Part shown: piece by piece, positions 1 to 6,045 of the stretch
How positions within the stretch are numbered: position 1 is the stretch's first letter
How the letters are laid out: the number at the start of each line of letters is the position of its first letter
Source of the DNA: Planctomicrobium sp.
GTDB lineage: Bacteria; Planctomycetota; Planctomycetia; Planctomycetales; Planctomycetaceae
DNA length: 21,229 nucleotides
Assembly: GCA_029259835.1 (NCBI GenBank)
Contig: JAJDEL010000813.1
Coordinates: 1 to 21,229 of the forward strand
Direction: 5' to 3'
Program-made: the position numbers and the translations under genes
Notes under the pieces: model-generated
What the model was told of the DNA's origin: nothing
Databases searched by the model: none
The model's input: only the letters and a program-made list of their open reading frames with translations

Positions 1-180
1 ATGGTCAATCTCGCCCAACCTGTCGAGTGACATCTGTCGCAGACTGTTGCGCACGGAGTCCCCGACGACCAACGCGCCTCCAATGACGGCGGTCGCTGCC
101 ATCACTCCGAGGATTACAGCACCGTTCGTTCGCCAGTAATAACGAAGGCTTTGCAGCAGCAGATTTTGGACCTGCATCAT
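1..180 (-). CDS. ABC transporter permease, FtsX/MacB-type, N-terminal 60 residues (partial)
   Basis: The minus strand opens with two ATG codons (178-180 and 175-177) and stays open for 60 codons to the window edge, so the rest of the gene lies outside. The translation begins [19 protein letters not shown], then a hydrophobic stretch rich in V, A and G (about residues 20-40), then [23 protein letters not shown]. This matches the first transmembrane helix and the start of the MacB-like periplasmic core domain of large planctomycete FtsX-family permeases, which typically carry an LRYYWRTN...VVGDSVR..LR N-terminus. The family works with an ATPase subunit in transport or envelope processes. The substrate cannot be guessed from this fragment. 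Upstream AAGAG is only a weak ribosome binding site. Which of the two adjacent ATGs is used is undecided. Confidence 0.75.
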   Translation of the reverse strand, partial: MMQVQNLLLQSLRYYWRTNGAVILGVMAATAVIGGALVVGDSVRNSLRQMSLDRLGEIDH

Positions 181-294
181 TTCACAACTCTTGAGACAAT
201 TGACGTTGAGTGAATCAATGGTCGTAAAGAATACGCGAAAGAGCGGCGAATTTCGAGGCGATCAGCGTGAGAGCTGTGAACGCAAGGCCAGTAG

Positions 295-314
295 CACAGA
301 CATTCTTGTTTGTG
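295..314. repeat. Short palindromic repeat, family CACAGAC-n6-GTCTGTG (copy a)
   Basis: CACAGAC (295-301), a 6-nt loop, then GTTTGTG (308-314) form a 7-bp stem with one G-T pair. It resembles the copy at 12575-12594 in arm sequence and spacing. Confidence 0.5.
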
Positions 315-369
315 TGTATCACTTGTCTGTGTGCAACACTTTGTGCTCTCTCAACACGAAGACTTTGGG

Positions 370-398
370 TGCCACTGCTGGCTCGCCCAGCAGTGGCA
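370..398. repeat. Perfect hairpin, 12-bp stem, 5-nt loop
   Basis: TGCCACTGCTGG (370-381) and CCAGCAGTGGCA (387-398) are exact reverse complements around the loop CTCGC. No T-tract follows on either strand, so a simple intrinsic terminator is unlikely. Its strength and intergenic position suggest a REP-type dispersed palindrome. No second copy occurs in this window. Confidence 0.7.
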
Positions 399-453
399 AC
401 GGTCAACTCTCGTCATGAGCGAAGGTAGACCCTCGACTTTTATCAAAGATCAG

Positions 454-476
454 AGAGACAGGAATGTCTGCCCCAC
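454..476. repeat. Short palindromic repeat, related to the CACAGAC family (copy b)
   Basis: AGACA-GGAA-TGTCT, followed by GCCCCAC, closely parallels CACAGACTGGAATGTCTGTG with GCCAC at 12575-12598, including the GGAATGTCTG core. The stem here is only 5 bp. It lies in the 3' spacer of the GGDEF gene. Confidence 0.4.
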
Positions 477-481
477 ACTTG

Positions 482-510
482 CCCCTCAATCCCTAGCCCC
501 TGGACCAGCA
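482..510. repeat. CCCTAGCCCC-type intergenic module (copy 1)
   Basis: The bases CCCCTCAATCCCTAGCCCC followed by TGGACCAGCA match the module at 3258-3289 with a few substitutions and a short insertion. Both copies sit beside the end of a gene. Its function is unknown. Confidence 0.5.
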
Positions 511-555
511 GCCCGAAGATGATGCTTCTGTAGCTGCTTTATCAAGGCCGCGCCA

Positions 556-1446
556 TTACCCGCAATACTGATTGCGGCCGCTTTGCTTGGCTCGATAGAG
601 GTTGGAATCAGCCGCCTCAAAAAGATCTTTTGCTGTGATCGCTTGGTGCCCGCCTGTGTAGGCTCCACCGACACTAATTGTCAGGTCAATCTCACCTGCT
701 GTCGTCTGGAAAGGAACCTGACCGATAAGCTCGCAGAGTTGTGCTCCCATCTCGTCCAAGCTCTCTTTCGAAGGCTCGATCACTGCGAGAGCAAACTCTT
801 CGCCTCCAATTCGGGCAAAAACTTCATCCACACGAATTCTTTCGGAGATTCGTTCGCACATTCCAGAGAGAAGTTCATCTCCGACCAAGTGCCCATATGT
901 GTCGTTATGCTGTTTGAAATTGTCGATATCGAGCATCAGCAACCCTAGGGATCGCTCGTGTCGCAGACTTCGGCTGACTTCTCGATTGAAGGCATCATCG
1001 AAATATCGACGGTTGTACGTTTTGGTCAACGCATCCACTGTCATCATTTCAAAGACAGCTTCGTGGTACATCGCTTCAACATGATCCGAAACGAGAAACT
1101 TAAAGATGTGTGAGCCGATGCGAACTTGATCGCCATTGTTGAGTTGCTGTTGAGTCACTCGAAGATTATTGACGAACGTGCCATTCATGCTGCCCAAATC
1201 AGCGACGAAACAGTCGCTTCCCTGCCAGCGGAACGCAGCATGTCGACGTGACACGAAGTCGTCGGTCAATTCGTATTCGCATTCGGAATCCCTTCCAAAG
1301 ACATATTCGTCACGATCCAGCGGAATCATGCTCCCACTCACGACAGCAGGATAGATCTTCACCAGGCAGGCGCCGTCCGGTCTGGATGCGCTTTCCACCG
1401 GTGTGGATTCATCTTCGAGTCGAAAAATTGGAACCGTGTGTCGCAT
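556..1446 (-). CDS. FHA-GGDEF diguanylate cyclase, 296 aa
   Basis: This is probably a cytosolic diguanylate cyclase, making cyclic di-GMP from two GTP, with a phosphopeptide-binding FHA domain as its input. The FHA domain covers about residues 30-118: GRDSECEYEL at 51-60, SRRH at 66-69, and GSMNGTFVN at 85-93. The GGDEF domain covers about 130-294: DALTKTYNRRYFD at 138-150, MLDIDNFKQHND at 171-182 with the metal-binding Asp, and the active-site loop GGEEF at 214-218. The catalytic signature is intact. The product-inhibition site, normally RxxD five residues before GG, reads RVDE (205-208), so its last Asp is Glu. No membrane segment is visible. The start is preceded by TTAGAAA, a weak ribosome binding site. 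The gene stands alone on the minus strand, and what phosphothreonine partner it senses is unknown. Confidence 0.93.
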   Translation of the reverse strand: MRHTVPIFRLEDESTPVESASRPDGACLVKIYPAVVSGSMIPLDRDEYVFGRDSECEYELTDDFVSRRHAAFRWQGSDCFVADLGSMNGTFVNNLRVTQQQLNNGDQVRIGSHIFKFLVSDHVEAMYHEAVFEMMTVDALTKTYNRRYFDDAFNREVSRSLRHERSLGLLMLDIDNFKQHNDTYGHLVGDELLSGMCERISERIRVDEVFARIGGEEFALAVIEPSKESLDEMGAQLCELIGQVPFQTTAGEIDLTISVGGAYTGGHQAITAKDLFEAADSNLYRAKQSGRNQYCG

Positions 1447-1807
1447 TTTCTAAGAGTCACTACCCGCGAGTTGAGGAGTTTATCAGTGAAAATTTAGGTC
1501 AGAAGACGGAACTTGGCTTGCAAAAATGGTGCTAAAAGTCACCAAAAAGAATTCGTGTTCAAATAATCAGGTTGTGCGGATTACGAAAGGTATCAGCATT
1601 TCGTGTTTTAGGGAATGTGTCGACAATCGGATTGGTTTCCTCCAGCGGCATAGCTCTCTATGATCATACTTCCTTTGGAGCGTATTTGAAAATTCCTGTC
1701 ACTGCCGTATCGCGGCTACCTTTTGTCCCCTCTCCCTGAGGGGCGAAGCTCAATTTTCAAACAGGCTCTTTGTCAATGACCATCGAAATTCAAGAAAACA
1801 AGAAGTC
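1447..1807. other. Divergent intergenic region upstream of the cyclase and hemQ genes
   Basis: There is no credible gene here. The region must carry promoters in both directions: the cyclase promoter at the left end (minus) and the hemQ promoter at the right (plus). I could not pick out a convincing -35/-10 pair for either. About a quarter of it is a MITE-like repeat (1678-1769), whose right end lies roughly 40 bp before the hemQ start, so the hemQ promoter may overlap the repeat. Confidence 0.6.
1678..1769 (+). repeat. MITE-like repeat, copy 1 (inverted relative to copy 2 at 7039-7148)
   Basis: About 92 bp bounded by imperfect terminal inverted repeats: GAGCGTATTTGAAAATT at the left and AATTTTCAAACAGGCTC at the right. 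The reverse complement of 7039-7148 gives the same order of blocks: TTCCTGTCACTGCCG, ATCGCGGC, TTTTGTCCCCTCTCCCT, GGGGCGAAGCTCAATTTTC. Copy 1 lacks an internal stretch of about 18 bp present in copy 2. No coding capacity is seen, so this is a non-autonomous element or a repeated intergenic module. No target-site duplication is obvious. Confidence 0.7.
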
Positions 1808-2656
1808 ATGAACCGCCCACACGCTCCTGCCCAGCAACTCCCTGAACCAACAATTCAACTCGCAGAAGGATGGCACTGCCTGCATGCGTACTACCAGATC
1901 GACCGCGCTGAGATCGCTGCACTTTCGAGTGAAGAAATCTCCGCAGGGGCAGCCGAAGTCATCGCAGTCCTGAATCCTGAAGCGGACCACGCCCCTGCAC
2001 GGATTCAAAGCTTTGCCGTCTCCGGTCATCGGGCAGACTTCGGTTTGATGATCCTCGATCAAGATCCATTAAAAGTTGACGCCGTCCACCAGAGACTTCT
2101 TGCCACAAAGCTCGGTCCCGCGTTGATCCCTTCCGATTCTTTTGTCTCGATTACAGAAGTTTCTGAATACGTTCCGACTCTTGAACAATACTCGGAGAAG
2201 TTGCAGCGTACTGGAACTTCAAAAGATGACCCGTCGTTTGCGGCGAAGCTTAGCGCCTACGAACAACGCCTGCCGATGATGAACAAGCAGCGGCTCTATC
2301 CAGACTTTCCGGAATTTCCGGTTCACTGCTTTTATCCGATGAACAAAATTCGCGACCCAGAGGCAAACTGGTTCATGCTGCCGTTCAGTAAACGCGCCGA
2401 ACTCATGTCTGAACATGCGACATCTGGAATTAAGTTTGCTGGTCGCGTTTCACAGTTGATCACAGCATCTGCTGGCTTCGATGACTGGGAGTGGGGCGTC
2501 ACACTCTGGGGACGTGCTCCGGAACACATCAAGGAAATTGTTTACACCATGCGTTTTGACGAAGCATCCGCCAAGTATGCAGAGTTCGGAGCGTTCTACA
2601 TTGGCTATGTGATGTCTGCAGAAGATGTTTTGAAGCACCTGCAAATCGTTCGTTAA
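1808..2656 (+). CDS. hemQ: HemQ/ChdC coproheme decarboxylase (chlorite dismutase-like), 282 aa
   Basis: HemQ performs the last step of the coproporphyrin-dependent heme pathway, the peroxide-dependent oxidative decarboxylation of coproheme III to heme b in the cytosol. The C-terminal half has the family signature: CFYPMNK (174-180), whose Tyr176 aligns with the catalytic tyrosine of ChdC proteins; NWFMLPFSKR (187-196); MSEHATSGIKFAGRV (200-214), whose His203 aligns with the proximal heme ligand; QLITASAGFDDWEWGVTLW (216-234); and MRFDEASAKYAEFG (248-261). The YPM(S/N)K motif separates HemQ from true chlorite dismutases. The length is typical of HemQ plus a short N-terminal extension. The AAGAAG stretch before the ATG is a modest ribosome binding site. 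It is the first of three tightly spaced plus-strand genes and is probably the head of that operon. Confidence 0.93.
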   Translation: MNRPHAPAQQLPEPTIQLAEGWHCLHAYYQIDRAEIAALSSEEISAGAAEVIAVLNPEADHAPARIQSFAVSGHRADFGLMILDQDPLKVDAVHQRLLATKLGPALIPSDSFVSITEVSEYVPTLEQYSEKLQRTGTSKDDPSFAAKLSAYEQRLPMMNKQRLYPDFPEFPVHCFYPMNKIRDPEANWFMLPFSKRAELMSEHATSGIKFAGRVSQLITASAGFDDWEWGVTLWGRAPEHIKEIVYTMRFDEASAKYAEFGAFYIGYVMSAEDVLKHLQIVR

Positions 2657-2686
2657 TCGACTGGCCAATACACTTGGAGAAAGACA

Positions 2687-3271
2687 ATGGGACGTCTCAT
2701 CGCCGGGATCGTTGTGACTTCAATCGCCCTGTTCATGTGGGGCTTTGTTGTCTGGGGTGGCGCGATTCCCTATCAGACTGAAATATGGAAAGCACCTGCC
2801 GGAGGTGACGCCGCCGGACCAATGCTCAAGAAGTATTTCCCCGAGAATGGCACGTATGTCTTCCCGGCGAATTCCGGCGACATGGAAGCAGACAGCGAGC
2901 GGCACGAACAAGGACCGGTTGCGTTTGTGCATATGCTGAAAGTTGATGGTCATCCGATGTTTGACAGTTCCATCATGATCAACGGATTCATTTTGAATTT
3001 CATTTTTGTCAGTATGGTCGCGGCACTGTTGTGGTGCTTGAGAGAGGCTTTGACAACGTACAAGAGCCGGGTTTTGCTGATCGTTGCTTTCGGGTTGATT
3101 GCCGCAGTTTTCGTGAACATTGGCGATGCAATCTGGTGGCAAATCGACCTCAAGTGGAAGCTGTATCAAGCCTTCTACACTCTCTCCGCATGTACCCTCA
3201 CCGGTGCCATCCTCGCCGCGTTCATCCCCAAATCAGCGTCTGACCAAAAGACCCTAGCCCCTCAACCCTAG
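2687..3271 (+). CDS. Conserved four-helix membrane protein of unknown function, 194 aa
   Basis: The sequence shows an N-terminal transmembrane helix (about residues 3-27), an extracytoplasmic segment of about 65 residues containing KKYFPENGTYVFP and GPVAFVHM, then three helices (about 98-118, 127-146 and 160-180). The segment linking the last two holds NIGDAIWWQIDLKWK. I recognise this layout as a recurring hypothetical membrane protein but know no function for it. The start is supported by GGAGAAAGACA before the ATG, a good ribosome binding site. It begins 30 bp after hemQ and ends 17 bp before the TatD-like gene, so co-transcription is likely. The last six codons and the stop fall within a CCCTAGCCCC repeat module, so the C-terminus may have been shaped by repeat insertion. 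Confidence 0.85.
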   Translation: MGRLIAGIVVTSIALFMWGFVVWGGAIPYQTEIWKAPAGGDAAGPMLKKYFPENGTYVFPANSGDMEADSERHEQGPVAFVHMLKVDGHPMFDSSIMINGFILNFIFVSMVAALLWCLREALTTYKSRVLLIVAFGLIAAVFVNIGDAIWWQIDLKWKLYQAFYTLSACTLTGAILAAFIPKSASDQKTLAPQP

Positions 3272-3289
3272 CCCTTAGACCAACCAGCA
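3258..3289. repeat. CCCTAGCCCC-type module (copy 2) overlapping a stop and a start codon
   Basis: CCCCTCAACCCTAGCCC followed by TTAGACCAACCAGCA matches 482-510. It supplies the last codons and TAG stop of the membrane-protein gene and ends on the first base of the ATG at 3289. It therefore occupies the whole short intergenic region where the ribosome binding site of the next gene would lie. Confidence 0.5.
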
Positions 3290-4101
3290 TGTACTTCATC
3301 GATCCCCACGTCCACATGGTTTCCCGCACGACGGATGATTACGAGCGGATGGTCCGTATGGGTTGTGTTGCCGTCAGCGAGCCCGCCTTTTGGGCAGGCT
3401 TCGACCGTGGCAGCGTCCACGGCTTTCGTGACTATTTCGAGCAACTCACCGGCTTCGAACCGCAACGCGCCGGTTGGAGCGGCATTCAGCATTACACTTG
3501 GCTCTGCATCAACGCCAAAGAAGCAGAAAACATTCCGCTCTCGCGCGATGTGATTGCCATGATCCCGGAATTCCTGAACCGCCCAGGTGTTCTGGGCATC
3601 GGCGAGATTGGTCTCAATAAGAACACACCGAACGAGTCAACAATTTTCCGCGAACACCTCGACCTAGCAGCGAAGACGAACGAACTCGTTCTCATCCACA
3701 CCCCCCACTTGCAGGACAAATACAAAGGGACACGCATGATCGTTGACATGCTCAAGGAGCGGGACGACATTCCTGCCGAGCGAGTTTGTATTGATCACGA
3801 CGAAGAGCACACCGTCCGGCACGCAAAGGAAGGCGGCTTCTGGTGCGGCATGACGCTTTACCCGACCACAAAATGCACACCAGCTCGGGCTGCCGACATC
3901 ATCGAGAAATACGGCGACGACCGCACCATGGTGAACTCCGCCGGCGACTGGGGCCCCTCCAACCCCCTCGCCGTCCCCGACTTCATCCAGGAAATGCGCA
4001 AACGCGGTCACAGCGACTCAAAAATCAAAAAAGTCGTCTACGACAACCCAATCGAGTTCTTCTCCCAATGCGAGCGGTTTGAATTTACGCCACCGGAGTA
4101 G
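3289..4101 (+). CDS. TatD-family metal-dependent hydrolase, EboB-like, 270 aa
   Basis: This is an amidohydrolase-superfamily TIM barrel of the TatD type. All metal ligands expected for the family can be placed: HxH at His7 and His9 (DPHVHM), Glu106 (GIGEIGL), His137 (LIHTPH), His170 (CIDHDEEHT) and Asp220 (NSAGDWG). The opening YFIDPHVHMVSRTTDDYERM, together with EPAFW (31-35) and YPTTK (191-195), is closer to EboB-like TatD proteins from eboABCDEF clusters than to the TatD nuclease itself. No other ebo gene is visible here, so its substrate is unknown. The gene follows the membrane protein by 17 bp. No Shine-Dalgarno sequence precedes the ATG because a repeat module fills that space, so translational coupling to the upstream gene is plausible. 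Confidence 0.85.
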   Translation: MYFIDPHVHMVSRTTDDYERMVRMGCVAVSEPAFWAGFDRGSVHGFRDYFEQLTGFEPQRAGWSGIQHYTWLCINAKEAENIPLSRDVIAMIPEFLNRPGVLGIGEIGLNKNTPNESTIFREHLDLAAKTNELVLIHTPHLQDKYKGTRMIVDMLKERDDIPAERVCIDHDEEHTVRHAKEGGFWCGMTLYPTTKCTPARAADIIEKYGDDRTMVNSAGDWGPSNPLAVPDFIQEMRKRGHSDSKIKKVVYDNPIEFFSQCERFEFTPPE

Positions 4102-4204
4102 AACGCATTGTGGCGGAAGAATAGAAAATTATTGATTTCTCGCTGCGAAAGCGATATGCTCGGTACTTCTTCAGGGTCGGGAATTCGGTCTATCAATAAG
4201 TTAG

Positions 4205-5002
4205 ATGGCAACCTCACAGACAAGGCTCACAATGGTGATGACAGTTGAGCGAATCCAAAACAGACGACACTTCAAAATTACCAAACGCGTGGTTGCAGCC
4301 ATCGTCATCATTGGAGTCCTGGCTTCAATCCTGTTGGTCATGCACACTTCTTTTCTCACCTGGTACCTGCCGAGACTCGGTCCTGCCAATCGTGCGGCCG
4401 TCCCATACGCCCATGGGCAGCTCACATCATTCAACCCGCTAGTTCGCGCGGCAGCAGCGCGCGGGCTAGGAAACATCGGACCAGCAGCGGCGGTTGCAGC
4501 ACCAGAGTTGGTCAACGCCCTGCACGACAACTCACCGCAGGTCGCAGCAGCTGCTGCGGACGCACTCGGGAGAATACAGCCACCACAACAGGCGGTTCTG
4601 GATGGATTATCGCGTGCCCTTGATCACAACGATGGCGAAGTTCGTCGATACGCCGCGGTTGCGCTCTCACGATACGGGCCCAAAGCCGCATCGACCGTGC
4701 CGGAGCTTGCGATGAAGCTTGAGGACAAACACATGGGATATCTGGCGGCACGCGCACTTGGTGAAATTGGCGGTCCAGCCCGCGATTCAATCCCGCAAAT
4801 CACGGAATTGTTATCGAGTACACATTGGCACGTCCGCAGTACATCTGCATCTGCTTTGACTAACTTGGTGCCGTTGGATGACGATACTGTGTCCAAACTT
4901 GAAGTCCTCTTGCGAGATGACAATGCACACGTCCGCAAAGTGGCTGAAAGAGCCTTACTGGCAATTTCCAAACAAACGAGTCAGCCAGATGAAGCTCAAT
5001 AA
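4205..5002 (+). CDS. Membrane-anchored HEAT-repeat protein, 265 aa (start may be 4232)
   Basis: After a basic N-terminus, one transmembrane helix (about residues 29-47, rich in V, A, I and L) anchors the protein. The rest is a run of about five helical repeats of the HEAT/PBS-lyase type (about residues 70-258), with recurring signatures such as VRAAAARGLGNIGP, VAAAAADALGRI, VRRYAAVALSRYGP, YLAARALGEIGGPA and VRKVAERALLAI. Such repeats are protein-interaction scaffolds, and no enzymatic domain is seen. The 4205 ATG has no good ribosome binding site. The in-frame ATG at 4232 is preceded by AAGG at useful spacing, making a 256-residue protein, and may be the true start. It lies 103 bp after the TatD-like gene in the same direction. 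Whether it belongs to that operon is open. Confidence 0.85.
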   Translation: MATSQTRLTMVMTVERIQNRRHFKITKRVVAAIVIIGVLASILLVMHTSFLTWYLPRLGPANRAAVPYAHGQLTSFNPLVRAAAARGLGNIGPAAAVAAPELVNALHDNSPQVAAAAADALGRIQPPQQAVLDGLSRALDHNDGEVRRYAAVALSRYGPKAASTVPELAMKLEDKHMGYLAARALGEIGGPARDSIPQITELLSSTHWHVRSTSASALTNLVPLDDDTVSKLEVLLRDDNAHVRKVAERALLAISKQTSQPDEAQ

Positions 5003-5306
5003 CAATCCAGTCAACCGGAAAGGCGAAACCAGCCGAAGCTCCAGTTGAGAGTCTCACCCAGGCCACTCACAGGATGGTCCAACCGACTTGTTCGGTTGGG
5101 TCGTGGGGCGACAAGATGAACTCACCATGAGCTTGGCTTTTCTGGAAGACTTTCAACCAAATGAACGGCTGGCTGAACAAGAAGTCAAACAATGACTTTG
5201 ATGTTGATGAAACGAGGAACGCGAACGCTAGCGCATCGTGTGCCTGCGCCACTCGACCGCTCTCAAAAAAGCGAACGGGGTCAGTCAAGTAGACTGAGTT
5301 AACCGC
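5003..5306. other. Intergenic spacer between convergent genes
   Basis: The spacer separates the plus-strand HEAT gene from the minus-strand protease gene, which converge on it. A perfect 8-bp stem, CCAACCGA-CTTGT-TCGGTTGG (5079-5099), may end transcription, though no T-run follows. A 73-codon minus-strand open frame (5067-5288) overlaps the hairpin. It has no family likeness or clear ribosome binding site and I do not call it a gene. Nothing else is recognised. Confidence 0.5.
5079..5099. terminator. Possible stem-loop terminator after the HEAT-repeat gene
   Basis: An exact 8-bp stem with a 5-nt loop lies 76 bp after the HEAT-repeat stop codon, between convergent genes. It lacks a U-tract on both sides, so function as an intrinsic terminator is uncertain. 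Confidence 0.3.
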
Positions 5307-5669
5307 CTAATTCAGTTCGATCGTCTTCTCTATGTAGTCGATTGTCAGTCGATGCTTCTCAAGCAGAGCGGTCCCCAGCAGCGGGAACTGTCCGTCGTTC
5401 GCGACGACCTGCACTGGAATCAATTTTCCGAACCAATCCAAATACGCAACGAACGTTTCGAGCGTGACTTTCGTTCCGTCGGCGAGGACTGCCTCTGTCT
5501 CTACCAATGCTTCAAGTCCCAGCTCTTCGATGAGTGTGGACGAAAACACGAAATGTCCATCAAATGCCGTATCGATCCACACTTGAATCGTGGTCGGCTC
5601 GGCCTTCGATACGGATCGAACTTCGACAGGCAACAACGCCCGGTTGTTGTGATCAACGCTTCCAATCAC
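5307..5669 (-). CDS. Retropepsin-like clan AA aspartic protease, 120 aa, GTG start
   Basis: This is a compact single-domain protein of the bacterial clan AA (DTGF-type) family, which resembles one half of a pepsin or a retroviral protease monomer and would act as a dimer. The catalytic region is WIDTAFDGHFVFSSTLIEELGL (31-52), followed by VLADG (61-65), and the C-terminal flap-side motif is FPLLGTALLEKHRLTIDY (95-112). The catalytic Asp33 and Thr34 are present, but the usual Gly35 is Ala (codon GCA, one base from GGA), giving DTAF. Activity is therefore uncertain. It starts with GTG at 5667-5669, overlapping the TGA of the upstream small gene as GTGA, which indicates translational coupling. 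No signal peptide is visible, so it is probably cytosolic. Confidence 0.85.
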   Translation of the reverse strand: MIGSVDHNNRALLPVEVRSVSKAEPTTIQVWIDTAFDGHFVFSSTLIEELGLEALVETEAVLADGTKVTLETFVAYLDWFGKLIPVQVVANDGQFPLLGTALLEKHRLTIDYIEKTIELN

Positions 5670-5899
5670 TTTGTCGCCGCCCCAATATGAATGGCTGCTT
5701 CGTGACCGATCCGGATCACAAAAGACTTCTTGTTCGGAAACGCTTCTTTCGCCGCCATTGCCGCATCAATGAACGTCTCGGCAATGAACGATTCGCGAGA
5801 CTCTGGCTCGATTGCCACGAACTCGCCGAAATGTTCCGCCTCCAGTTTTTCGCGGAAATCCGCTTCATATACCGATTTTGCTTGCTTGGCTATCGACAT
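5666..5899 (-). CDS. Small conserved protein paired with the retropepsin-like protease, 77 aa
   Basis: This is a soluble, acidic N-terminal/basic C-terminal protein: a helical, charged first third (KSVYEADFREKLEAEHFGEF), then FVAIEPESRESFIAETFIDAAMAAKEAFPNK, then a strand-like C-terminus (KSFVIRIGHEAAIHIG). I recognise this pattern, EP(D/E)S followed by RIGH.AA..IG, as a small protein often found directly upstream of clan AA retropepsin genes, but no function is established to my knowledge. The start is supported by GGGAGAGTCA before the ATG, a strong ribosome binding site. Its stop overlaps the GTG of the protease gene by four bases. The tight coupling resembles toxin-antitoxin or substrate-protease pairs. 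That comparison is inference only. Confidence 0.8.
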   Translation of the reverse strand: MSIAKQAKSVYEADFREKLEAEHFGEFVAIEPESRESFIAETFIDAAMAAKEAFPNKKSFVIRIGHEAAIHIGAATK

Positions 5900-6045
5900 T
5901 TGACTCTCCCAGTTTGCGTGCTTTAGATTGTACCGGTAAGCCGTGCCTGGGGCGAGGCCGTTTAGAGGACCATGTTGCCGCCCGCTGACTCTGTGCGTGA
6001 AATGGATATCACATATCTGAGGACGACATCGAAAGGTTCATTAAG

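Larger units (their letters stand above)
181..555. other. Intergenic spacer with several small palindromes
   Basis: I see no convincing gene between the permease start and the end of the diguanylate cyclase gene. Short open frames overlap on both strands without ribosome binding sites or family likeness. The spacer holds a perfect 12-bp-stem hairpin (370-398), two members of an ACAGAC/GTCTGT palindrome family (295-314 and 454-476), and a CCCTAGCCCC-type module (482-510) that has a close copy at 3258-3289. The permease promoter must lie at its left end, on the minus strand. Confidence 0.6.

Noticed and set aside
1808..2656. True chlorite dismutase
   Set aside because: The YPMNK motif with the catalytic tyrosine position and the overall sequence pattern fit HemQ/ChdC rather than chlorite-degrading enzymes.
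2720..3169. 149-codon minus-strand frame opposite the membrane-protein gene
   Set aside because: It is antisense to a gene with a good ribosome binding site and clear transmembrane helices. Its own product has no hydrophobic or domain logic, and it is a frame shadow.
3289..4101. Complete ebo cluster around the EboB-like hydrolase
   Set aside because: None of the other expected genes (EboA, UbiA-like prenyltransferase, dehydroquinate-synthase-like, sugar-isomerase-like) occurs in the window; only the hydrolase resembles an ebo product.
5067..5288. 73-codon open frame on the minus strand between convergent genes
   Set aside because: It has no recognisable family, no clear ribosome binding site, overlaps a hairpin and lies in a spacer where chance open frames are expected. 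It could be a relic of a gene, but nothing supports that.
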